Shown: one piece after another, positions 1 through 11,670 of the stretch
Layout of the letters: the number at the start of each line of letters is the position of its first letter
Numbering within the stretch: position 1 is the stretch's first letter
Assembly (NCBI RefSeq): GCF_963678635.1
Contig: NC_087062.1
Coordinates: 14,306,670 to 14,370,669, forward strand
Reading direction: 5' to 3'
DNA: 64,000 nt
Source of the DNA: Symsagittifera roscoffensis
Taxonomy: Eukaryota > Xenacoelomorpha > Acoela > Convolutidae
Notes under the pieces: generated by a model
Told to the model about the DNA's origin: nothing
The model's database searches: none
What the model saw: only the letters and a program-made list of their open reading frames with translations
Program-made: the position numbers and the translations under genes

Positions 1-56
1 GAAACAAACAAATTGACTCTATACACTCCGAAAAATGTGGCATCAAGCTTACCGGC

Positions 57-365
57 TTGGCTCTGCCACAATGGCGTGAAGGAAATCAAAGAAAAAGTTT
101 GCTGAGCGTATCAGTCAAGATAAACAAGCGTTTTCTCATCGCTGTGTATCAACCTCTTCAGTCCAACGGTCCGGAAAACAAAGACAAAAACCGCCATGAC
201 CTGGGAAATGAAACTGCCAAGTTCACTATGGAAGAAATACTTATAATAAGGGGAGATCATAACGCACATATTGGTAGAGGGTTGAATGAAACGGGTGCAA
301 CCGGTGGTTTCGGAATGAGAAGACCAACCAACCAAGCTGGAGAAGATCTTACCTTCAGGTGCTAA
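57..365 (+). pseudogene. LINE endonuclease domain fragment
   Basis: This 102-codon open piece ends in a segment typical of LINE APE-type endonucleases. RGDHNAHIG corresponds to the catalytic GDFNAHIG block and is followed by a conserved NETG..GGFGMRRPTNQAGEDL stretch. The first part (FLIAVYQP) fits the strand before it. The aromatic residue normally after the aspartate is His here. It is a fragment: the N-terminal catalytic Glu region is missing or off the window. Confidence 0.6.
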
Positions 366-635
366 ATGCATGGGCTGTAAAGGCTGCAAAATGAAAAATA
401 GAGGAACATGGACGGATTCATTATGAAGTCAACACAACGCCACAAGTTCATAGAAGACATGGCAATGATCCAAAACATGACCCTATCGGACCATTAACCC
501 ATAGCTTCAAAATTCACCAACAAAAGTGACCCCAAAAAGAGACAAACATCCAAGTTACTTCGCATTAATTGGTGAGCCTTTCATTTACCGCGAAGGTCCC
601 GAGAGTTCAATGACAAAAAAAACGGCGATTGAGGA

Positions 636-1020
636 TTGACATTGGGAAAAAATGCAAAGACTTGGTTTGAAAAAGCCACAGAAATTTGTGAGACAACCCA
701 ACGTCAAACAGCAAATCCATGGACAATAGGTCAGGAGCACAACTCCGAGGTCTTGCATAGCACAAAATCGAGGCTGGTTATTAAACAAATAACTTATCAC
801 AAAGAGGAGGAAATGTCAAACCCGTAAAAGCAGATCTCAAAATAGCCAGAAAAGCCGTGAAAAATGAACTAAAACGCCTTGAGAAACAAGGGTGCGAAAC
901 TATCATTAACCAGTGCAAAGACGCAGCCAAAAAAATTACATGGGCACCATATATAAGACACTGCAAAAACTGAGATCAATAGATTGCAAGCCCAATTCCG
1001 GTACGACATTAATGGGAGAT
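636..1020 (+). pseudogene. LINE linker between endonuclease and reverse transcriptase
   Basis: A charged stretch rich in Lys, Glu and Gln in two frames (for example KTWFEKATEICETTQRQ) lies where LINEs have the basic, helical linker between endonuclease and reverse transcriptase. No catalytic motif is expected or seen. The call rests mainly on position between two better recognised domains. Confidence 0.4.
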
Positions 1021-1025
1021 GAGTT

Positions 1026-1169
1026 TAACGAGCACATTTAAGAGGTCTTATACGATCGGTTTTAAGTAAGTCCGGCGGCCCTTAAGGCAGCAGTGGCTAA
1101 CGAGCACATTTAAGAGGTCTTATACGATCGGTTTTAAGTAAGTCCGGCGGCCCTTAAGGCAGCAGTGGC
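1026..1169 (+). repeat. 72-bp tandem duplication
   Basis: Two direct copies of a 72-bp unit starting TAACGAGCACATTTAAGAGG run head to tail at 1026-1097 and 1098-1169. They look identical by eye. The duplication falls in the linker of the LINE relic. Confidence 0.9.
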
Positions 1170-1199
1170 GGGTGTGGAAGATCTAACAGGATCGGTTGC

Positions 1200-1906
1200 C
1201 CCAATGTCGGAGAACCGCAAATTAAGATTTCCTCCAACCCCTCATCAGATTAATGAACGCATTGAGGCTGTAAAAGAGTCCGCACCAGGCAAAAATGGGG
1301 TTCGAAAATGCTTCAATAAAAAGCCTGTTACGTTTTAAGGCGAAGAGTTATACGTCTTGTCCAATATATGTTTTTTCAGAGGGCAGACAAAATGAAATCC
1401 ATCAACCAAAACTGAAAAAAAATAGTGCCCGGTTCAAAAAGGGGGACAAGAAGGACATAAATAACTGCAGAGGGGTAAGTCAGCACACTAAGGCTAGCCG
1501 CATACTAGCACGCCTCCTTACCGACCGCTTAAAGGCTTGGGCCGAAACACTTGGTCTCGTAAATGAAAACCAAAATGGGTTTAGATCAAGCAGATTCACC
1601 GCAGACGCAACGCAGATCAAAACCTAGATTCAAGAGGACACTGACACTTTGATTAAAGGGGAGGAGAAACAGGGAAGAAAAAAGAGGACCCATAAGGTCG
1701 ATTGCTGGACCTCCGTAAAGCATACATGCACCAGAGTTATCAAAAAGGCACTGTGGGAAATAATACGCCGCTATGATATCGAAGGAGCTTTCTTATCAAA
1801 TCTCATGGACCTCCACGAATCAACTACATACTGCGCGAAATCAAGAGACGGAGATGCAAGAATCGCAGCCAGTAAGAAGTTGCTAGACTTCGCTTTGTCT
1901 CTTTAA
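1200..1906 (+). pseudogene. LINE reverse transcriptase, N-terminal half, frame-broken
   Basis: Three consecutive pieces match non-LTR reverse transcriptase blocks in order. The first contains INERIEAVKESAPGKNGV (RT block 0/1). The second contains NNCRGVSQHTKASRILARLL with a following GLVNENQNGFR (blocks 1-2, the NYRGIS..SKI..R.. and Q.GFR signatures). The third contains WEIIRRYDIEGAFLSNLMDL (after motif A). Frames shift around 1300 and 1630. The motif A aspartate and the FADD catalytic block are not found in this copy, which seems deleted for the middle of the domain. The sequence runs from here into the C-terminal region at about 1935. Confidence 0.65.
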
Positions 1907-1934
1907 GTTTTTCCACCAAGTTGTATCGCGGCTT

Positions 1935-2345
1935 ATGGAAAAATACCAACAAGAAACAGTCGAAAGGAACAACATGTCAGTAGAAATGGAATGGAAATGG
2001 CGCCTAGGGAGCAAAATGACAGACACAACTGAAGCCGAGAAATTCAACAGCGAAGCCGTCACAGAATTCTTTACTTGGAAAGCGCTTTACTTTTTGGCGG
2101 GGCGGCTCGAATGTGGTACGATAAAGATATCAAAACATATATGGAGAGACCAACATATATGGAGCAACAAAAAGAAGCCCCCTCTATATGAAATGCACAA
2201 GAAACATGTTAACATGTTTGACGTACGAAACGAACTGGGTGGGAAGACAATCAGATGGAAAATTGAAAAGAAAATCTTTAAAAAGGATAGGACACGTCCT
2301 CCGGATTCCGGATAACAGCGTCCTACCAAAACAGCCATGCTTTGA
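1935..2345 (+). pseudogene. LINE region after the reverse transcriptase
   Basis: A 126-codon open stretch includes VNMFDVRNELGGKTIRWKIE and then, across a frame change, an IGHVLRIPDNSVLPKQ-like segment. That 'GH..R.P..' block with flanking charged residues is the usual end of non-LTR retrotransposon second proteins. The normal catalytic core is missing upstream. Confidence 0.55.
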
Positions 2346-2419
2346 TGGCTGGAACAGTTAGAGCTACTTCCAAAACGAAAAAGAAGAAAGAGGTAGACGT
2401 TACTATATTGGAAAATTTT

Positions 2420-2870
2420 TTTAAGAGATGCAGGAATCGATTGGAAAAAAGATTCATAGGCTGACGGCGGAAAGAAAACGGTGGAAAAAAAATGAGGGAA
2501 AGAACGGAGTATACTTTCAAGTGGGAAAGCCAACAAAGAAACAATTATGAAGAACGCAGCCAAAACACACTACAAGGAAACACAAAGGTAACAAAGCCAC
2601 ACAATCGTCTAATATGCGACACGAAGCGCAAATCAATGGGAGAGTTAAAAATGCATATCATGAGAACGCATGAAAAGTCATGAAAATCCTTCTCATATCC
2701 CATATGTGAAAAAATCTGTATCACGGAGGCGACACTCAGAAACCACGAAAAACGCACGAAGGACAAACATTAGGACAGCCGAATGCCCGTACTACAGAGA
2801 AACTAAAGCGTCAACAAAGTTGGCCCGCCATACAATAGTGTGTCGAGCGAGAAAAAATGGGCGTAACAAC
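2420..2870 (+). pseudogene. C2H2 zinc-finger tail of the LINE, frame-broken
   Basis: After a GIDWKKIHRLTAERKRWKKM-like LINE terminal segment, three zinc-finger-like pieces occur in different frames. The first is ICDTKRKSMGELKMHIMRTH at about 2618-2677. The second is PICEKICITEATLRNHEK at about 2697-2750. The third is CPYYRETKASTKLARHTIVC at about 2784-2843. Each has two Cys or Cys-like positions followed by the L..H pattern. Together they suggest an ancestral run of C2H2 fingers at the C-terminus. LINE tails with zinc fingers are known (CCHC or C2H2 types); the arrangement here is inferred across frameshifts. Confidence 0.5.
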
Positions 2871-2989
2871 CCCTTCCCCCGAGCAGAGATGAGTTCCTCA
2901 GAGAGAGATTGCATACCAAGAAAAAAAGTAAAGAAATTGAAGTTGAGATTACAGTGATCTCGGGAGCAGCAAAAACAACAAGTTCACCT

Positions 2990-3762
2990 GGACAATGGGA
3001 GAATATAGAAAAGAAGCTATTTTCAGAGTAGTGGATCCAAATGAAAATCAGGAATGAAGAAACAAAAATAATGTTCAAATTAAGACGAGGGGATGTTTTT
3101 GGGGCTAAGTTTATTCGCCTACATTTGAGTTTAATAAATTTATGTAAAAATTTTGAAATCACTGGCAATTAAAAAATGAAATCGAATGTAGACTTTCCCA
3201 ATACGTTGATGATAACGCCGGAACAATACTTTAAAATGAAGAAAGCGAGAGATTGACCCCGAAATTAAAAGCTTAACATGGATAGAAAAAACAAATCAAG
3301 AACGAAAAAAGGATACGAGGACTTGAAGAAAAATCTGGATGGTAAGAGTTATTAAAGCAAGACATGACGAGATATCTGTAAAAAATTGGCATCAAAAAGT
3401 TGGTGATGCCAGTAGAGAAATATTGAAGAAGTTTATTGGAAAATCAAGAATCATGGAAAAAAAATGTCGGAAGAAAAGAAAAGAGTTGATTTAGTAATCG
3501 AACATGTGTAATTACAAACTGTACAACTCGTATGAATCAGAATAAAGGTTGGGAATACTTTGAAAACCGAAAAAAATTCCAATGAATCGGTGGTGATTGA
3601 CCTAGCTGAGTGGGTAAACCCAAAAACAAACAAAAAGAACATCTTATCACACATGATTGATGTTCTCGGTCATTGCAATGCTGTATTCGCAGAAACCAGT
3701 AAAAATTATGGACGCAATAACTTTCCATTCAAGCGACTTTGGACACCAGGAAGGTCTTTGCA
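2990..3762 (+). other. AT-rich stretch without a recognisable gene
   Basis: I see no domain that I can name. A 71-codon open frame at 3560-3775 (NESVVIDLAEWVNPKTNKKN...) is the longest protein-like piece and could be more decayed retrotransposon sequence, since it sits between two LINE fragments. Nothing else is supported. Confidence 0.5.
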
Positions 3763-4166
3763 TGACCTAGGTTGAAATTTGTTTTTGATTTGATTCTATT
3801 ATTGACCTAAATAATTGGTGGAAAAACAAAAGGACGGCCGGTCAAGCACCATTATCGAAAGACGTTTTGGAGCGGCATAATGGCGTTTTTAAATGAATAT
3901 TTACGATTCAAAATCACTAATTAAATATGAAAATGATGCTCGAAAATTGATGAGTCACGACACAAATCAAACGTGAAAATTGTGCTAATCTGAATTTAAC
4001 CAGTTTTGTATAATTTGAGCGAACGTAATGTAAGAAAGCGAGTTCAGTAAGAAAAATCTAATTTTGCGACGAAAACTATTTGACGGCGAAGTGATTAGGA
4101 GGCTTGTTTTCGAGCAGAGATTTTTTCATTCAATAATTAGTAATAACATTACTAGTTGTATTAGCC
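3763..4166. repeat. 404-bp direct repeat, copy 1
   Basis: Starts TGACCTAGGTTG and ends ACTAGTTGTATTAGCC. It is nearly identical to 5186-5590. The two copies flank a 1019-bp reverse transcriptase fragment. The repeat starts with TG but does not end with CA, and no target-site duplication is evident, so calling it an LTR is not justified. Confidence 0.85.
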
Positions 4167-5185
4167 GACACCATCCAAATAATGGTCAGACTACGGGAAG
4201 ATAACCGAAGGATATGCGAATCACAAAGTCTGAATAGAGACCGAGCGTATCTATTAGATCTGAGAAAAGCCTATCCAAGAGTCAATAGAACACTATTGTG
4301 GAAAATACTGGAAAGTTTTGGGTTCGAAGATAATTTTTTAGGACAATTAAAGGACCTACACGAAGTAACTTCTTATAAGTGAAAGACAATAATGAAGTTA
4401 GCTCCGAATGGACACCTCAAAGAGGATTGAGGGAGGTATGTCCTTTTTCCCCAATGCGTTTCAACAAATTTAATCAGATCACAAGAAGAGCAGCAGAAAA
4501 ACAAAGGGAAGACATTGGTATAAGAATTACTTACATACCTGGAAACACCTGCATGACACAAAGGAGAGATAAACAAAATGCTGAAGCAAAGCATATAGAC
4601 CTCAAATACGCCTTGTTCGCTGATGGCACTACTATCTTGAGTAACAAGGAAAGTGTGGATGTCGCAAGAGACACCACCAAAAGAGTAATGGGCCTCTTCG
4701 AAGAGAAGACAAACGCATCTAAAGAGGAAAACATAACTCTGGGTGAAACCAGTGCGGTAGGAACCAGATTCTTGGGCCTTTGGCTGGGAGAAGCTGAAGA
4801 CACAAGAGTACGATTACAGCGCTGGATGGGAGCTTGGACAAAGGTTAAAAGACGCCTCAAAAACTCAAGGTTAACCAAAAGAACGCAAGCGCGTGTAGTT
4901 GAGGCAGTAGTGGAAAGCACCATGTTGTACAACTGCCAAGTACGTACCTGGAATGTGTCAGAAAAAAACAGAATCCAAAGGAAAGTAGACCAATGTTACC
5001 GTTATGTATGGAGTTTCAAAATCCAACCACCGCTGAAGGAAATGGAACAAAACACAAAAACAGATGGAATGTAAGGAAAGAACTCAGAATAAAATCAGTC
5101 AGAATTAAAATCGAAAAACGGAGTATGGAATGCCTAGGACATATAATACGTATGCCCGACGACAGAAGAGTGAAGCACGTTTACT
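4167..5185 (+). pseudogene. LINE copy B: reverse transcriptase fragment
   Basis: Two open stretches (4182-4382 and 4379-5074, then 4993-5193) together span a non-LTR reverse transcriptase from motif A to the thumb. AYLLDLRKAYPRVNRTLLW carries the motif A aspartate, RGLREVCPFSP is the RGLRQGCPLSP block, and LKYALFADGTTIL is the catalytic FADD block. In the last, the second aspartate is Gly (codons at 4616-4627), so the enzyme would be dead. The tail LGHIIRMPDDRRVKH matches the LINE C-terminal segment seen in copy A. Both flanks are the 404-405 bp direct repeats, an unusual setting for a LINE piece. Confidence 0.75.
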
Positions 5186-5590
5186 TGACCTAGGTTGGAA
5201 TTTGTTTTTGATTTGATTCTATTTTTGACCTAAAGATTTGGGTGGAAAAACAAAAGGACGGCCGGTCAAGCACCATTATCGAAAGACGTTTTGGAGCGGC
5301 ATAATGGCGTTTTTAAATGAATATTTACGATTCAAAATCACTAATTAAATATGAAAATGATGCTCGAAAATTGATGAGTCACGACACAAATCAAACGCGA
5401 AAAATAGGCTAATCCGAATTTAACCAGTTTTGTATAATTTGAGCGAACGTAATGTAAGAAAGCGAGTTCAGTTAGAAAAATCTAATTTTGCGACGAAAAC
5501 TATTTGGCGGCGAAGTGATTAGGAGGCTTGTTTTCGAGCACAGATTTTTTCATTCAATAATTAGTAATAACATTACTAGTTGTATTAGCC
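5186..5590. repeat. 405-bp direct repeat, copy 2
   Basis: Near-identical to 3763-4166 with a handful of substitutions (for example TTGGAATTTG for TTGAAATTTG near its start). It directly follows the LINE B tail. Confidence 0.85.
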
Positions 5591-6110
5591 AGCTGTTACT
5601 GAACAGCAAAAAAATAGGGTTGAAAGCGAAACGACAGAAACGAGAAGAAACGAACACGAATCGAAGGATCAAAACGGAAAACAGAAAAGGAGAGATGGTG
5701 GTATTGAGAAGAAATCAGTTTATATTTACGATAAGGACACCGCCCAATGATAAACGAGACGAAGCATATCGAATAATGAATCGAAAAGTATGACTTGGTG
5801 GCATGCAACACAGTAAAAATCAGAACAGATGTATTGAGATACAATGAAGCAAAAGGATGACAAGACAAGATAACGAAAAAAGGAAAGAAGTGATTAGAAC
5901 AAGTAGAACGATAGAGGCTGTTAGAGCAATTCAAACAAGAGAAAAGAAAGACAAGGACAGAGACGTAATCAAAGACAATCTAAAAGCACAAGCCGTGAAC
6001 GACGAAGGCGACATATGCTCGGTAGAGAGGGTGAAGAATGATCTGAAGGGTTACACCAAAAGACGAGGAGAAGGAAGAGGGAATAGAATCGATGAGAAAC
6101 CGAACTTGCT
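5591..6110 (+). other. Purine-rich stretch before the minisatellite
   Basis: The + strand is strongly A/G-rich. It holds open pieces rich in Lys, Arg and Glu (5488-5793, and from 5857 on) that run into the minisatellite. I recognise no domain. The high charge is what purine bias alone would give, so I do not call a gene. Confidence 0.4.
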
Positions 6111-7690
6111 ACTACCCGGGTCGAGGTCCCAGACTCATGTCCAGACTTTCGCATGTCCAGACTTTGGCGACCAAAACCTGGCATTTCCAGACTTTTGCCA
6201 CCATGATAATCCGTCGCGACTATCGCGACCGAAGCGGAGGTGGCGCGACCAAAACATCGCGACTCATATTTGGTATGTCCAGACTCTCCCGACCAAGAGT
6301 TGCCATTTCCAGACTTTCGCGACCAAAAAACTACGGCGCGACTTTCGCGACCGAGGCGGATACGGCGCGACCCTGCGGCTCAAACTTAGCCATTTCCAGA
6401 CTTTCCAGACCTAGATGGCAATGGCGCGACTTTCCAGACCAACGTGGAGATGGCGCGACTTTAAAAAAAAATTTCAGGGCTTTCTTGACCGAGGTGGAGA
6501 GGGCGCGACTTTCGCGACCATGGTGGATACGGCGCGACTCAGGAAACGGCGCGACTCAAAAAGCAACGGCGCGACCGGCTGGGCCAGCGCGACCAAAAAG
6601 TGCACTTTCAAGACTTTCGCCACCGAGGTGGAGACGGCGCGACTTTCCAGACCGAGGCGGAGACGGCGCTACCAATAATCATTTTTATCGCGACCGTAGT
6701 GGAAGCGGCGCGACTTTCGCGTTCAGAGTGGAGACGGCGCGACTTTCCAGATCAAGGTAGAGACGGCGGGACTTTTCAGACCAAGGCGGAGACGGCGCGA
6801 CTTTCCAGACCGAGGCGGAGATGGCGCGACTAAGAAACATGTCTTTGCGACCGTGGTGGATGCGGCGCGACTTTAGCAAGCAGAGTGGAGACAGCCCGGA
6901 CCACGGTGAATACGGCGCGACTTTCCAGAACAAGGCGGAGACGGCGCGACTTTCCAGACCGAAGCGGAGACGGCGCGACTAAGGATCAATTCGTCGCGAC
7001 CAAGGCGGAGACGACGCGACTTTCCAGACCAAAGCGGAGACAGCGCGACCCTTCAGACCAAAACGGAGACGGCGCGATTTTTCAGACCGAGTTGGAGACG
7101 GCGCGACCAAGATTATAATCCTCGCGACTGAGGTAGCTACGGTACAACTTTCCAGACCATCGCGGAGACGGCGCTACCCTTCAGACCAAGGCGGAGACGG
7201 CGCGACTTTTCAGACCAATGCGGAGAGGGCGCTACTTTCCAGACCATCGCGGAGACGGTGCGACCCTTCAGACCAAGACGGAGACGGTGCAATTTTTCAG
7301 ACCGAGGCGGAGACGGCGCGACCAAGATTATATTCCTCGCGACTGAGGTAGCTAAGGTACAACTTTCCAGACCATCGCGGAGACGGCGCTACCCTTCAGA
7401 CCAAGGCGGAGACGGCGCGACTTTTCAGACCAATGCGGAGAGGGCGCTACTTTCCAGACCATCGCGGAGACGGCGCCATCCTTCAGACCAAGACGGAGAC
7501 GGCGCGACTTTCCAGACCAAGGCGGAAACGGACCGACTTTTCAGACCAAAGCGGAGACGGAGCGACTTTCCAGAACGAGGCGGAGACGGCGAAACTAGAA
7601 AAAACTCTTTGCGGTCGTGGTGGACGCGGCGCGACCTTACCAATCAGACTGGAGACAGCCCAGACCACGGTGCATATGGCGCGTGACAGC
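6110..7690 (+). repeat. 29-bp CpG-rich minisatellite, block A
   Basis: The core motif GGCGCGACTTTCCAGACC recurs with a period of 29 bp; CAGACC starts at 7153, 7182 and 7211. Units vary by substitution and small indels, and the block starts and ends with degenerate units. It is GC- and CpG-rich inside AT-rich surroundings. Because 29 is not a multiple of three and the unit lacks stops, long Arg/Asp/Gly-rich frames are open on both strands. These are not genes. Confidence 0.95.
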
Positions 7691-8070
7691 AAAAGAACCA
7701 CGAATAAACGTGAGATTCTAGAACGATGAAGAAATGTTGACAAGTGGAGAACAAAGTTAAGGACGAGATCATGAAAATTTGGACACAGAGGACAGGTGCA
7801 TGATTTAGAAAGAGGCAAGGTCACAACAAAAATGGCAGTAAGAATGGGAGAGAACACAGGTGAGATGGAAACAATTGAAGTCTAGAAAAAAGCACGGCAC
7901 AGACAACACGATAGCGATCAAACAGAAGAGACATCGGGAGAAAATGGGCAGGAAGAAATTACATCGACTACTATCTTGACACAATTAGAGATTTCAGGTT
8001 TCATAGCGCAGGCGAAAAGACAACAAAAATTGAAAACATATGGGGACTAGAATTTGTCAGAATCCGCTAT

Positions 8071-8088
8071 ACAGAATCATGATTCTGT
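8071..8088. repeat. Perfect 18-bp palindrome
   Basis: ACAGAATCATGATTCTGT equals its own reverse complement. It recurs at 12052-12069 in the second unit copy. Confidence 0.85.
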
Positions 8089-8665
8089 GCAAGATACACC
8101 TACTGCAATCAGTAACAACGAGCGACCAAACTAAAAAATTAAGCTCGTGACGAGGTATGGGGAGCCGATGTAGTATTCATTAAAGAATTGGAAACTGACG
8201 TATTTCTTCAGTCGTTTTTCTTCAGTCTGCTACTTATTTCTTCAGTATTTCTTCAATCTAAGAGAGAAAAACGGGAATGCTGGAATATAGATTTCTAAAG
8301 ACAGGGTGGGTGCATACATAAAAATACGCAGTGGATGGATTGAAGGAGCCAAAATTCTGGCTAGCGATACGCGTTGACCGAGAGGAACAGTGTTTAACCA
8401 GAGATATTGGACAAAACAGCGACAAATTTAGCTCTTATTGGCAGAGAATGCACAGTTTGGCCTCGTAATGAAAACTCAACTTTAAAATTTTTTTTCACCG
8501 CAATCATTTTTCTATTAAGTTGTGGGGCGTGAATTTAGAGCTACTTTGTGGAATCTCATCCAAACTGTATATTATTATTGGTTATAAATTAGATATTCTA
8601 TCCCTATAAATTTTTGAATACTAACCATTCATACTCCATCTAACTAACGACCCACTTATTTGTAA

Positions 8666-8693
8666 GTGCTGAAACTACTTGTAGTTTCAGCAC
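8666..8693. repeat. Hairpin with 13-bp arms
   Basis: GTGCTGAAACTAC, a 2-base TT centre, then the exact reverse complement. The same hairpin lies at 12647-12674. Function unknown. Confidence 0.85.
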
Positions 8694-9441
8694 CAGAACA
8701 TTCTGAATTTAACTTACAGCTTAGTTGCCTTTTCGAAGAGCCCAACTCGTAACAAACCAGTATACTCTAGATCTTTTGAGACTAAGAGATATAAGAGAAA
8801 GATTAAGATCGGTATTAGACTAAGAAGTTGCACGAATCTACCCGCCGAAAATAAGATTGCGTGACGAGCAGACGGTGTACTTTATCTGAAAATACTCTAT
8901 GAGTTAGACTAAAAGTCGCAACTCATCTGGTGCGAGCATAAGTCTCGATAAAGACCTTAAGCAATAAAATACTTAGAACTAACCAAAAATAGATTAGGCT
9001 TAGACAAAAACGTTCACAAAAATGTTATACGACAATAATTTAATCAAAATGTTTCTACGACTAAATAGATCAGAGCCATCATTCCGAAAAATACGAGAAC
9101 TCCCTGGTATTGGAAGAAGACCTCGGACAAAAGACGATATACGACTACAACGGAACTTACCCACAAGTTTCATGATAGTACGGCAAAAGCCAACACAAAC
9201 ATTTATTATTAGAATTTTATTAGCAATGAACTTAAATTTTCATTTGCAGACATAATCTAATTGAAGAAAATTCTTCACCAATAATCACAAGCGCTAAACA
9301 ATCACGATTGATAAAAAGATCTCTAATCGTTTCCTTAAAACTGCAGTAAAAGTAAATTGAAAAGATATCTGAAAAGAATGTTTATTGAAAATAAAAAATA
9401 TAAATTAGTTAGTAAATACACAAATTGTTAGTAATATATAA

Positions 9442-10509
9442 ATCATTTCTTCATCTCAGCTTCATCACCTAAACATAGCAAGCAAGTCATAAAACACTAA
9501 CAACATCAAAAACTAAACCTTTCTATCATTAAACCTTTAAATTACTTTAAAAAAATCTATTCTAATTTTTACTTTTACTTAATTAAACATTTTAAACTAA
9601 ATAGATCATCAAGGCTTTTCTTGGATCTCCATTTCATTTTTATACCATTTCAATTTTATATCATTAATTTATATCTTGATCATCAAGGCGTATCCTTGGA
9701 TCAAATAGAACAATTTGGTTCTCCCCCACACATTAATATAGTGTCTAACGACCTAAAACGTCGATTCACTATCCAACCCTTTCTACGACCCAGGATTAAC
9801 AGAAACTTTTCAATATCATTAAGCATTCTAATTAGGATAAACAGTGAAGAACTTCGGTTATTCATCCTTTACTTGATCCCCCCTCTTACATCACCCAAGA
9901 TATTATTTAAACTTAGTAAGTTTAAAATAGTATCTAACGAACTAATTGTGTTAACTATTAGTCCTTACGATTTTTTCGGGTTAGCTTAGCTTCATCTAGA
10001 TCATTTCTTCATCTCAGCTTCATCACCTAAACATAGCAAGCAAATCATAAAACACTAACAACATCAAAAACTAAACCTTTCTATCATTAAACCTTTAAAT
10101 TACTTTAAAAAAATCTATTCTAATTTTTACTTTTACTTAATTAAACATTTTAAACTAAATAGATCATCAAGGCTTTTCTTGGATCTCCATTTCATTTTTA
10201 TACCATTTCAATTTTATATCATTAATTTATATCTTGATCATCAAGGCGTATCCTTGGATCAAATAGAACAATTTGGTTCTCCCCCACACATTAATATAGT
10301 GTCTAACGACCTAAAACGTCGATTCACTATCCAACCCTTTCTACGACCCAGGATTAACAGAAATTTTTCAATATCATTAAGCATTCTAATTAGGATAAAC
10401 AGTGAAGAACTTCGGTTATTCATCCTTTACTTGATCCCCCCTCTTACATCACCCAAGATATTATTTAAACTTAGTAAGTTTAAAATAGTATCTAACGAAC
10501 TAATTGTGT
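9442..10509. repeat. 558-bp tandem duplication inside unit copy 1
   Basis: The segment beginning ATCATTTCTTCATCTCAGC at about 9443 recurs at about 10001, ending with AACTAATTGTGTT in both. The second unit copy carries this segment once (13424-13932). The join between the two copies here holds about 50 bp (9953-10000) that is the inverted complement of 10689-10728. Confidence 0.85.
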
Positions 10510-10728
10510 TCTAATTATACCTGAACCTTGTGGATCGATTTACTATTCTCCAACTCTTGATCACAATCATTACCTCTAAGTAAGATTAAGTAAGTTAACA
10601 CCTTAGCTTAGACTAGCCACGAGAAGGTAACAATCATTCTTTGGAATCGATATATGCTTTTCTCTCTAACCCTGAAAAAACAAGACCCAAGCTAAGCTAA
10701 CCCGAAAAAATTGTAAGGACTAATAGTT
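9953..10728. repeat. Inverted repeat pair, 40-bp arms
   Basis: Arms at 9953-9992 and 10689-10728 are reverse complements with a single mismatch. They enclose about 700 bp that includes one 558-bp duplicate. The left arm is absent from the matching place in the second unit copy, so it was probably made by the rearrangement that produced the duplication, rather than being an old transposon end. Confidence 0.8.
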
Positions 10729-10734
10729 TAAGCA

Positions 10735-11670
10735 TCTAGACTCTCGCGACCAAGAGTTGCCATTTCCAGACTGTCGCGACCGAAAAACTAAAGCGCGACT
10801 TTCGCGACCGAGGCGGATAGGCGCGACCCTGCGGCTCAGGAAACGGCGTGACCGGCGCGACCAAACTTAGCCATTTCCAGACTTTCCAGACCTAGATGGA
10901 GACGGCGCGACTTTAAAAAAAGATTTCAGGGCTTTCTCGACCGAGGGGGAGACGGCGCGACTTTCGCGACCATGGTGGATACGGTGCGACTCAGGAAACG
11001 GCGCGACTCAAAAAGCAACGGCGCAACCGGCTTGGCCAGCGCGACCAAAAAGTGGACTTTCAAGACTTTCGCGACCGAGGTGGAGACGGCGCGACTTTCC
11101 AGACCGAGGCGGAGACGGCGCTACCAATAATCATTTTTATCGCGACCGTAGTGGAAGCGGCGCGACTTTCGCGTTCAGAGTGGAGACAGTTCGGACCACG
11201 GTGCATACCGCGCGACTTTCAGGACCAAGACTGAGACGTCGCGACTTTCCAGACCAAGGCCGAAACGGCGCGATTTTTCAGACCAAGGCGGAGACGACGC
11301 GACTTTCCAAACCCAAGCGGAGACAGCGCGACCCTTCAGACCAAGACGGAGACGGCGCGATTTTTCAGACCGAGGCGGAGGCGGCGCGACCAAGATTATA
11401 TTGCTCGCGATTGAGGTAGATACGGTACAACTTTCCAGACAATCGCAGAGACGGCGCTACCCTTCAGACCAAGACGAAGACGGCACGACTTTCCAGACCA
11501 AGGCGGAAACGGCGCGACTTTTCAGACCAAAGCGGAGACGGAGCGACTTTCCAGAACGAGGCGGAGACGGCGAAACTAGAAAAAATTATTTGCGGTCGTG
11601 GTGGACGCGGCGCGACTTTACCAATCAGACTGGAGACAGCCCAGACCACGGTGCATATGGCGCGTGACAG
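10735..11670 (+). repeat. 29-bp CpG-rich minisatellite, block B
   Basis: Same 29-bp family as block A, shorter (about 0.93 kb), with the same degenerate head (GCCATTTCCAGACT, a unit interrupted by a poly-A run) and the same tail unit leading into the AT-rich unit. Confidence 0.95.

Larger units (their letters stand above)
1..2990 (+). mobile_element. Decayed non-LTR retrotransposon (LINE) copy A
   Basis: The stretch reads as the broken second frame of a LINE in the usual order: apurinic-type endonuclease, linker, reverse transcriptase, C-terminal region and C2H2 fingers. The pieces lie in different frames with many stops, so no intact protein is made. A 72-bp tandem duplication (1026-1097 and 1098-1169) lies just before the reverse transcriptase start. 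The 5' end lies outside the window. The clade is not certain; the motif style is that of Jockey/CR1-like animal LINEs. Confidence 0.7.
7690..10735. repeat. AT-rich higher-order unit, copy 1
   Basis: This unit lies between minisatellite blocks A and B. It matches 11670-14155 with an offset of 3981 bp up to about 9951, and an offset of 3423 bp after 10510. The difference is an extra 558-bp internal duplication in this copy. I see no recognisable protein. Notable parts are a perfect 18-bp palindrome at 8071-8088, a 13-bp-arm hairpin at 8666-8693, four TTTCTTCAGT-like repeats near 8183-8235, and a 40-bp inverted repeat at 9953-9992 and 10689-10728. Confidence 0.9.

Noticed and set aside
3763-5590. 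Element with 404-bp LTRs
   Set aside because: The interior is a LINE reverse transcriptase, the repeats do not end in CA, and no target-site duplication is found.
6092-7857. Long Arg/Asp/Gly-rich frames on both strands in the minisatellite blocks
   Set aside because: They follow from a stop-free 29-bp unit that opens every frame. Frames differ between blocks and have no start context or domain.
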